From Sipunculus nudus (lineage: Eukaryota; Annelida; Sipuncula; Golfingiida; Sipunculidae), in the NCBI GenBank assembly GCA_026874595.1, contig CM049310.1, positions 39,125,558-39,189,557 of the forward strand: 64,000 bases of DNA, written 5' to 3'. The stretch's first letter is position 1. Every line of letters starts with the position of its first letter. The notes under the pieces were generated by a model that worked only from the letters and a program-made list of their open reading frames with translations, had not been told where the DNA came from and made no database searches. This document shows positions 48,846-60,800 of this stretch, piece by piece. A program made the position numbers and the translations under genes.

Positions 48846-51800
48846 CTGAAATATAAACAATAATATATAAGGCACTGAGGTCACTGTGACAAGTTTTTCA
48901 TGAGACAATTAAAAGCTCCATTTGCTTAAGATACTAAATAGGAATGAATTATGAAAGTGCTGAATACTCTATTGGCTCTTGTGTGAATATGGCATTTACT
49001 TATACAGGAGAGCGACTAAATTAGCCCAAATTTCGACCAAGTTTTGAGATTTACATAATACATAAAACGATTGTATTAGTTCCATTTTAAGCACTGTATT
49101 AGTTTGAAGACTACTGAGCTTATTTTCAGCTGCAGTTCTAAACTGTTGCTGCACTTGTAACATTTAAAATACATCATATCTTCATATTTTGGGTGCTTAC
49201 AATGATATGACAGACTGCAACCCATCAAGCAGAGATTGAACTTATGGACAATTAAAAAACTGCATGAGCTCTAGTTTGCACCCTCTTCCCTGCTCACAGA
49301 CTATTAGACCTAGGGTATGTGCATGAGCTCCAGGGTTTTGCTATGTTTACTTACGATGAGTTGAAAGACTGCATGAGCTCCAGTTTAAGTTCTCCTCTGT
49401 GGTTGACTGTGAATATTCTAGTTACAGGAACACCCACTGTGCGGTATGCTAGTACATCCTGCAAAAATACATCACAACTTTTACCATGATGTATCCTCTC
49501 TCCCAGCTGATACTAACACATAAGGCTAATACTAACTGCTACGTACTACACATACACTTAGAAATGAAAAGGACTCAATCAATGCAACATATTATAAGAA
49601 AGTGTAAAATACTGTATTAGATCTGGAATATTTTCCAAAGGTCAAGACTGTTTCAGCCTTGAACTATTATCTTCTCATAGGATTTTTTATTGTTTACTTT
49701 AAAGCAAGATCAGGGATGTGCATGAAAGGATATTGACTTCAGATGCAGAAAGGGCATTTTCTAGATAAAAACAAGTTTAAAGCAGCCTTTCAATAACCTT
49801 TTTTTTTGTTTGATCATCAATCAAATGCCCCTCTGTTATTAAGATATATCCATCTGCATAAAACAACATATGGGATGACCGACATGGACCAAAAACTAGG
49901 GCTGAAACAATATGCTTGTGCATGGACAGATACCATTATAAGGTCAGATATCTGTCTAATACTGTCATGCATGTCCCTGTATCTACATATTGATAATGCC
50001 TGATGGTCGAATTGAAACCAACATCTGACATCACATAAGAGTCTTTAAGCAAAATATAAGGAATGTTAGACAAAAAGTCCTGAGATCAGGTTTCATTACA
50101 AAATTAATATATATTACAAACTGTACACTTACATTTATTTTATTGCCAAATCCTGAATAAAAAGGATTATGCTCTGATGGGAACAGCGCTCTAACATCTC
50201 GCAAGCAACTGATTTTAAATTCTTCTGGTTTTCTTTCAATCACCTCCCTGAAAATGGATAAACAATCAAAGAGTGATCCTCAGATACAATGTGATAATTT
50301 TTTTTTAATTTACCTGATTTGATATAATTTTCTTGTACTGTAAGATATAAATTTCAGACAAGACTTATATTTCATTAACTTATTTTCGCCTTTTATGTTA
50401 CATTTTTCATATATATTACATATATTTATTTTTTTATATATGATATTTATTTTAAAATTATATCTTATATTTTCAAATTTTAAAAATTGAAATCTATTAC
50501 CTGCTTGGATGACCAAGTGTGAATATTACATTCAAAAACCCACAGAAGTTTACCAAAATACTGGATAATTATTATAAATACAGATATTTCAAACCATAAT
50601 TCTTTAGACAGAAGTTAGTCGATACAGCCAACCAAAGCTTTCTTTACTGATTAAAAATAATATTAATTTTAATGCAGGTGAGAAACCTGTTACTTCACTA
50701 GTAAATATAACTGTTGAAAGCTGTTTAAAAGAAGAAGCCAGTCTTACTTGTGAAATGCAGTTATAAGAGAACTAGGTGACAATAGAAGAGGCCCTTCTGG
50801 CAGCGAGTCCACGCCCTGACGAATACTGCGGAGATAATCCCGTGTGATCTTTGACTGACCAATAGCTCGTGCGGACAAGTAGACAAATTTGTATCCGTTC
50901 TTGGCTATCATTGTGTATAAATTAGCAATGCCTGCTTGTGACCAGTCTTTACCAACCATCGGCAGGAGTTGTCCCAATACGTCTGACCTGTCATAAGGAT
51001 AAGACCAGAGAACATTGTTATATTTGCCTGCTTGAAAAAGGTGGTTCTAGCTAAGTATATTTTTTAATGTACCTCAAACAAAATGCAAGTATTCATCTAA
51101 ATCCCATTGATGTCAACATCTTACAATGAAAGATTAACTGTGTGCAAGCTAGGAATTTTTTACCATTAGCCACCGTGGCTAATTCATAACACAATGGATT
51201 AGCCACTTCATTACTTCATTAGCCACCATGTATTGTCGCAAAAATTTTTTACTAGTTATAGTAGTATACTTGCTATTTACTCTGAACTTGTCTAAATTTA
51301 AATGATATATGTACATAATGTTATTATCTCCGAGCTGTCTTGGGCATGCCCTCCTGGCTAAAACCAGACCTGTTATAGCCCAGGCCAAGTGTATCCAGAT
51401 CATAATATCTCATCCTGGCCCAATTCTCACAAAATTTTAGATTCTAATTAGGAATTATATCATATTAGAAAAATTGCATTTACCTTATAAAAATAAAGAA
51501 TATACTGATAATTTTACTGTTGCATTTAGTTCTGTTCATTTTCACTGGTAGATTGAACAAGACTACTGCAAAGTTACTTGTATGTTGTTGTTGAATGTTT
51601 GGTTCCCATGCATATTGGTGCCATAAATTTAATGTTTCAAAAGTTTGATACATATTGATCTTTTTGTAGTTGGAATAGCCAACGTGAACTGAATATTTGC
51701 TACTTTTATTGCTGCTTGTGATAATGCTTTGTGCAAAAAAAAAGATTTTCTGAATGTTGATATAGGTAAATTTGTCAACACTGATAATTGTTCCACTTTT

Positions 51801-54800
51801 ACAGTTTAAGGAATAAGAATACTTGTACTATTACTGGTATGACATGCATGATTTTTGAATGGTTTTGATTCTGATGTTACACATTTTATGATGTTTTATA
51901 TTAAAAGCTTGATACAATACATGACTTTCACGTACATGTAGTTGGAATAAAATCAGTGTACTGATCTTAAGCGTACGTAGGCGTTAGCTTCTTATAATGT
52001 ATGTTCATGCTAATCAAATATTTTTTTACCCATGAAATATATATCAGAATGAAAACTTCAAATTTAATGCAACCAAAAAAAAATTCCAATGATACAGATT
52101 TCCATAAGAAATCGTGTGATGTTTAAATGACTACTAAGCAAAGACATTTTTGTTACCGTAAAATTCCTGGCAAAAGTCGCGACTTGCTACGAGGAAATAG
52201 AATAAAAAAAAAACAATTTTCTGGCAAAGTGAGGATGCGACTTGTAGTGCGTACTTATTACGTCAAAGTCAGCTTTCCCGGTACATGGAACGACGTCCGT
52301 TGAGCGATAATCGGCGATTCCTTTAACAAGTGCTTAGCCAAAACGTTTTTCCCAAATCGTTTGCACCTTTAACTATATCTAATAAAAGCCTGCCTTATAT
52401 TTGGAGAACTGCCGGGATTTCCATTTTATTGACATGAACCAAATTACAAACTTGCCCAGTTCAACGCGTCCCTGTTCTGACACTAATATATTAAAGTAAC
52501 ACTTCCTAATCTGCTCTACTGTTCTATCAAAAGTCAGTTTGACGCATATGCAAGTCTCCCGCTCTTTGATGTACATTTTCTTGCCGTTTAAACCATATCG
52601 TATGCGTCTTTATGGAAAGCTCGCGGTATAAAAGCCGTTTATATATGTAAAATTGGGTCACATTCAAATTCGCTCCACTAGAGATACATCGCGAATTTTA
52701 TGGCCCGCCCGGTTGATCGCTGGGTACCAGCTGACCTTTGAAGCCGTGTAGCGGAAGTTACAAGCCCCGGGTCACCCGTGCAATGACCTTTACATCCCCA
52801 GGTCAACAGAGCCTTCGGTGACTGATATCCACAGTTGTAAACTCCAATATTAAGAACCATCAGGTCACAGTCTTGAGGCTTTCAAGCGTATTGGCTAACA
52901 CTGTTATTACGTTACGCGTGAGGTACGAATTTTCGATTTGCTTCGTGTTTTATCTGCGTTTGCCAACAATATGGTGGCATGCAGACTTTCCAAATATAAT
53001 CAGAGAAAAAAAATCATTATTCTCAGTTAATTTAATACCGGTTATGTTAATGGGTTTTTTTTTTCTTTCAACTGACCGGTCAATAAAGTGTTTATTATCC
53101 CCTTGCTGACTTAAGTGTTTCAGTCCATTCAGCAATACCATGCGTGTGCCGCGTCTTGATGGTCAGTTGTAACAATTCATTCAAGGGTTACTTAATTCAG
53201 ATTTAGAGCTCGTTTCATTGTTTTCGCGAGAGAAATTAGGTGAATACATTCAAACTAAATTATTCTTTCCATCCTCAAGTGGTCATCTGTCAGGGAACCA
53301 GTCTTTTCGTCACCACAGTCATTTCGTCACCACAGGAAATTGGTGACGAAGTGACTGTCAGGATATGTCAGGCTGGACTTGATCTGGCACGTTCTTTAAA
53401 TCAGCAATTCAAATGCATAGGGAATGGCAGAAGAACAGAATATTGAAGGACAGAAGAGTGAAATATAGTTACTGCAAAAAAAAAGCGTTTTTACTCTGCA
53501 AAGGCCGGTTCCGATTTTAGAGTTCTTTTGGCGGCTTAATTGTTCCTCTATGTCAATTGTGGACGTGGATTTTATTTAACGGAAACACCTGCGCGCGTAT
53601 ACATATGTAATAAAAAAAAACATTTCAAACGGGCTGCCGTGAGGGAATCGTTTACGATGAGCGGTGACGTAAATAGCCCTGAATACCATAGTGGCCAGTT
53701 GGCCATGCTGCGCAATGTTTGTATTTACATGTAATCCACTCCTTGCATGGTGTATCCTGAGCCGTTAATTAAAAGAATCAACAACCAAACAAACTTTTTA
53801 GTAAAGGTATCATTGTGTATTTTAATTTTAATTGTAATAGATAGACATTTTATCATACAAAACATTGGTGACGAATTGACCGTTTGGTACCGCATGTTAA
53901 TTGGTGACGAAATGACTGTGGTGACGAATCGACTGGTATCCAATGTCAGTTCAAAAATATGCCCAGTGCAGCGGATTGGGACTCGTCACGCGTGCACAAA
54001 CAAATGAATCCAGTCTCTGGTTGACGATCTTCAAGCATTTAAATAGTTGTTCCTGTGGAGAAAGTAAAAGAAGCCATGCGATTGTCCAGTTAGACCAGTT
54101 AGTTTGGCCTTTTCAAGACTTCCACAGATTCATGAAGAGAACCTGACATCTGTTGGAGAGGGGTTCGTCATAAAAGCAGGCGATCACTCGGGACAACGCT
54201 AGCGTTTGGATATTATGTAAAATTTCGTTTTCGCCACGAGGGCTAATCTGCCAGAAGCTGAATTCGCCTTCTTCACATCGGATTCGCAAAATGCGAATTG
54301 GCGAGCGCTAGCTTGCACACAGATTAAATATTTAGACTACATGGTGTCAATTTCTGATGCAGCTGTATATCCTTACTTCCAACATTGAACTTGTGACATC
54401 TGCTTTTTGGTCAATACAAAAAATGGCAGCCCCAAAGAGCAGGGTTGGAGTCAAATATGTATTTGTATTTGTATTTAAATACAGTCAAAGTGTGTATTTG
54501 TATTTGTCATGAGCAACATGATATTTGTATTTGTATTTGATCTCAATATTAAATGTATTTGATCAAATACTGTACAAATATATATGTATAAATAATAACC
54601 CATATGTTATCAGTAAGCAGGAGCTAGAGAAACGCTCTGGGGATAATCCAACCTCATCGGCATATTATAGTAGGATTACATCTAACTGTAGTGACATTCT
54701 TCATTTGCAGAACATTCAGTTAAAAGAATTTCCTAATTCTTACTACCTTATTACTTCTGTGGCCTGTTATTTTAACTCCCTTTTATTCTCATAAAAGCTT

Positions 54801-57800
54801 CTATGATATATTCATCTAGGTCTAGCAGATGATTTAATTTGGGTTGATTTATTCAAATACACATTTATATATCCACACATTGGAACCTCCCCCTTACTGC
54901 CACCTTACTATAACCAGCACCTCTCTATTACAAACATGTACTTGAGGCTGTCAGGTGGTTTAAGGTATCTTAAGCCCTTAATACTCGTTTGAACTACAAG
55001 AAATGTGGTCTCATGTAAATAAATATTTCATACCTTGTGATAGTACCATCAATATCAGATATAATGATGCGATCATCTGAGTTCCACATGTAGATGTACG
55101 CCGTGCACTTGGAGGTACCCTGGTACTGTGTTGTTACAGAGAATGTGATCTCATTCTGGCCCGGCTTCAGGTTCAACTTTTTCTACAAGTGTTAAGCAGC
55201 TGTCATAAACTTTGAAAACACAGTATAGATACAATTCGAATGCATTTTGGCATGTGGTACACTCTGGTCAAATAAAAGGAGATAGTCATAGTGGAAATTT
55301 AGGAATTTAAATGTGTATGGAAATTAGGGAATGATGGCACAAGTTGATTAACTCTGGTACCATATAACAAAACAGACAACCACAGATGGCTGTAACCTTC
55401 CAAATGAACAAACCAACTGCTTTGTTTTTCAATGAAGAGAGAATCGATCCAGTATCTTGAATTATTTTAATACCATGCTGAAAACTAAATCTCTAATCAC
55501 ATATGGGATAAATGTTTTACATGAGATTAAATCATACAAGACAGAGAGACACTTCTAGTAACAGTAGAACCACAATACTCATATGCAAGGTACTACGTAA
55601 TAATTTACTTACCAGCTGCTCTGTGTTTAGTCGGATCGTCTTCTTGAATTTGGTGTGTTCTGTCACCTCTTCCTTCAACTCTAATGGTTCTGGTGGGGCC
55701 TCTGGTGCCTCTGTATCGTTCTCACTCTCCTTCTTTTCAGGAAGGGTCTCAGGCTGTGTTTTCGTGGCTGACTTGTCTGACGCGTCAGATTCCTCGTCAG
55801 CACTCCCATCATGCTCTTGTTTACTCCTGAATGATCAATTAAACATAACAGGTGCACTTGCACCATAATATACAAATCTACAAATAAATGTAAAATTTTG
55901 AATATTTTATTAATATATCTTTAGTACAACATGAAAAATATATTTATACTGTTATGTTAAAAATTTGTTTTTAGTTATAACGCCATAACTCCAATAAGTG
56001 ATAATTCAGTGTTGGTTACATGATACTCTTATTTAATTATGTGATGCAATTTTTGTAACATTAAGTTATTCAATTAAACAAATGTGGCAAGCAGTTAATC
56101 AATTTTTGAAATCAGTGACACATAATTATAAGTATGACTGTACATGCAGTGCTAAAAGAACCTATTAAAACTACCAGAAACAAAAATCAACCAGGCTTAT
56201 TAAGACCATGACATTTTGTATATGATAACAGTAAAAGGCTTTTAATAGGCATTTTATCAGACTTCAAACAGATCCTTGACCATTTTCAGATCTAATATCA
56301 CAGACTTCATCAAACAAAATTACAAACCTTGTTTTTCTCTCTCTGCGGTCCTTCTTTGGACGGCGTTTCAAGGGCGTGTCTGGTGGGCTTGATGGAACGC
56401 TAGATGGTGGTGATACAACAGGCTTGTCCTGAACAAAGAGAACAAAGAGAAGACATTGATAAATAAAAGACAAAACCTAGAGAAATCAACACTCACATAA
56501 ATGTGTCATAAACTGAAGTGAATTGAGGATATATTTTCTGCTACGTCAACCCAAATAAACAACAGCTTGACATCGGTGCCTTCGGCTGACTTGTACATTT
56601 TTTTGTTATACAAGTCATGGACTATCTATAATTTGTTTCTGTTATTAGAATAATATCAACACTTTAAAATCCTATTATCTAATGGGTTTAAGTTAAATAT
56701 TTATCACAAAACGCTGAAAACGATGATTACTCAAAACACTGCACACCCAAATTTAAATATAATTAAACTGTACAATGTCAAAACCTACCATTATATTATC
56801 TATATAAAACGTACACTATACTGAAATCTCAGGAAAGTTTTCAAAAGGTGCTCAAGAGTAAGTTTTAGCCAAGTAGTTCACCTATAGTTTACCTAAGTCT
56901 AAAGGTTATGATATATGACCTTCTGAAAGAAATCTGCAAAAATGGAAAAGGAAATTCTATTGCTCGATTTCAGCATGATGTACAGTTAGCTGGGCTAAAA
57001 GTAAAATAATTAAATGAGATCATTAATGAGGTCTCAACCCAGAGTGTTATGATCACTACATTCCCTGCTCTGCTGAGGCCTGGAGTTTTAACATGTTATG
57101 ACAGACTGATCGAGCAGCTGACCTTAGACTTTTCATCCGTGGCTTCTTTCTTCTCCTGTTCCATTGCTTCTGGCTCCTCTTTGCCCCGCCCCCACCACAT
57201 TCTCCAGCCACTAGACTTCTTGGGTTTCTTCGGCATATGTTCCTTCACTAATTTTTCAAGGGCAAACTAGCAGGAAGAGAAATAAAATGTTGATCAACAT
57301 ACACACACCAGATCAGTGTATGAATGTATAACCTAGTTCATTTGTCACTTATATATATGGAAACTAGCCTGCTACCAATCACCTCAAAGTTACAGTGTTC
57401 TGTCTACCGTGGTCATATTCCAAACTCACTAACAGCTATCTTGTGCTCTGCTGTCTACGTGTCTCATTTTTACCTTTATCACTCATAATATTCAAGGATG
57501 AGAAAAAAATGAAAATCAAGAATTATTCATTACATGGCTGACAGTGCAATGAGAAACAAACATTTACTGTCCTGACTTTACCTTTTCTTGAATAGACACA
57601 CTGGTACATGTGGCCTCTCAAACTATTGTAAAAATTCCTATTGTCACAGTGTTGGCAAAAGAACGAGGTGATACTGCATTATTTATAATAAAAATAATGA
57701 TTACAGGTACAATTTCTTCTGAGATTATTAACATATCTGACTGGTGATGTGAAATGCTGCTTAACTATGGAGTGAATAATACTGTTAAATTATACAAAAA

Positions 57801-60800
57801 TTAAGTCTTTCTTGAAAATTTGCACACAAAGAAATTATGCATTTAATATACATGATCACCGTGATGAGGCAGTAAACATACATCATATAGTATACTGTAT
57901 GAGTCTGTGTACTGTACTCACCTCAGGCAATGGTCTTTGGAATGCCATTGCCCCCAGAATAATAGGAGCAGCAGTAGCCCAGTTATAATACCTGAAAAAG
58001 ATGCATCAATTTATCAGTTTGAATGACTCGTATTTTTTTATGGTATAAAATATGAACAATCAGACTTTCATGAATTAAATAATACATCAAAACCCAGCCT
58101 GCTAATTCTTTTGCCTTGAATTTCATTTGAAACAATTCTATGCCATAATTTTGACCAACTTAATGATCCCAGGTTCTATACAAAGTATAAGTAATGCCTG
58201 TCACAATCCCATGAGTATAGATGTTCATTTGTGTGTGCTAGGCCTCAAGCAACTTGTGCAATATATACATATATATACTAGATACTATACATTTCACATC
58301 CTTTAATCAACTTTAAAACCATAACCTACAATTTTTTTACCATATTTCTGAGGACAGTTACTCACTTTCCATTGATGGATATAACCAGGTTAGGGTTACT
58401 CAGCATACTTGGGTTCTCGACAAAATCATCGTAAGTTACAAGCCCCTGTAGGAACTTCTCATCAGGGATCAGACCCTCAGTCTCCATTAGACCTCCACAC
58501 AGTGATATCTGGATGGTGTATGGACTGAAACACAAAGCATCAAACTTCTATCAAAAACATGTTGCTGACTATAAGCATAAAAAACCCTGGTCTGTCAGGC
58601 CTGTTCTTCCTCCAAGTATTCCTAGAGCTCTACACAGCATAAAATATTTTACGCCCTTGTTAGGTATCCCTTCTACAGTTGCCAGTCACAATTAGCAGGC
58701 ATCAAGTCACTTTAAACAGAAGAGGGTACAGCTCTGAGCTCTCATGGTAAAGACCAAGGCTAGAGGCCTTATAACATAAGAATCTTTAGTACAGAATGTC
58801 AAACTTGTTTAACTGGAAACTGAAGGGCAGTCAAAGTATGTCTAATGAGTTTAAAATCTTAACTGATTTAGCTCCATTACTACTACCAGTGTTCATATTT
58901 CCCCGACTGCCATTTTCCCCTGACTTACGTTAGTGACAGACTTACTAGATATCATGTTTTCTTGGCTGCGGGGAGTACATGCGGTGCTCTTCCCTCTCCA
59001 TGGAGACTGGTGAGTGTGGAAGTGATGCTCCTTGTCCTGATTCGTTGTCTTCATCTTTGATGGTTCTCATGTGGCTGGACCTAAATACCATAAAGATGCA
59101 GGTAAATTAAAGAATATGGTTCAAAATAAATACCATAAAGATGCAATATATATTAAGGAATACACCTGACAATTAAGGAATACACCTGACAATCACATTA
59201 TGAATAAAAATACCATGCACTTAATGTTCTTTGTATCTATGTAAGGTTAATGTTATTATTCTCTGTATCAATGCAAGGTTTAAATTATAAAATTATACTT
59301 ATGCATTAGCACATATGTACTTGAAAGTGAAGGCATCACTCATGAATGATGAAACATGGTGAGCTGTACTCTGCATATGTCATAAACGAGTTTCTTGCTG
59401 ATAAAATTATAGTCCATTTCACCATCTGTTGTCCATCTGTTTTTGTGGATGATTTACTTAAAAGTTTATATTTTTCAATATTTTCAAAGTAAACAACATA
59501 TGGAAGTGACAACCTAATATGGCAGTTAAGAATTTTACAATAAATCCCCCGTTCATGTTTCACAACATTTTAGTCTCTTTATCATGATCTGGCAGATATT
59601 GTGTATCCCTCCATGAGTAGCCATCTTTGTTTTAGCTGGTTATATTTTTTAGAGTGTTTACATGAGATCATCCAATCAGCAGCTGTCAGTTGAGGTTGTT
59701 TTTGCATGTGACCAATGACCTTGAGCGCCATAAGTGGGTCTGATATGTTGTAAAATGTAGACTGATTTCTCATATTTTCAGAAAATTCTGTTACTTAAAT
59801 ATGGCACAAGGTAGGAATTTAGTTACCTAGTTGAAAATTAGGTTCTGTCATCCTCTCTTCCACACTATAATTGTTTCCCATGAAATGTAAAAATTTTCAT
59901 AGCAAAAAACAGGTGGACATGAGGGGATGAAACGGACTATAGTATTATCCTATTAGAGTACTCGTCAAAGTATACCCACCCCTTGTATAGATACAGTGAG
60001 GCGACTTCTGGATCCATTTCTTCAAGGTTGAGATCTGACAGGTAGATTCCTTCTAGTTCAGGTTGGTGACGGATTTTCTTGGTTTTGCGCATGAAGTGGA
60101 AGAGACCCCCTTGTGCCTCTGGGCCTGAAAATATACATGATAATATTGCATATTAACTAATCCTGCATAATATACTTTTTACATAAAAAGTTGGGAGTTA
60201 CGAGAATTCATACTAGCTATAAAGGCAATGAGCCAATTTCTACATTAACCAATTTAAAATTTTTTAAATTTCATCTTGCAGATGTCAGGACAGCACTGAA
60301 CTCCATTCCTTAAAACATTACTGTAGTTTATGCTTAAATCATTTATCATGCTCTAACCAATAAATTACATATCAATACATTTTGCAGTCAACATATGGAG
60401 ATACAACAAGCATTTCTTTTTTTCTTGTGATAAAATGGTATAGTCCGTCCCAAAACCCGTGTCCGCATGTTTTTACGCGATAATTATTTTAAAAAATATT
60501 CTTTAAAAATGCCCTTTTGCCTGAAGTAGATAAACGTATATTCCGCCGATTTTGTGTAAAGAAGTTATATATCATGTAAAATGTATTTACTTTGCGACTC
60601 TTTTGCATTTATGCTGATATACCGTGAATGGCGTCTTCCCGGCACTGCTGGACAGTACATTCCTCCATATTACACTTTCCATGTCTATGGCTGCGTTTGG
60701 TGATTGTTAGACAACAGTGACGTCACAAAGACGTCACAGTGGTCGGTCGCGCGTCACCTTCAATTGACTGACGTCATAAGTTTGACTGGCTAGTTTATTA

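Noticed and set aside
55512-55868. 118-codon + strand ORF
   Set aside because: Antisense shadow of the acidic lipin exon; its Ser-rich content mirrors Glu/Asp codons.
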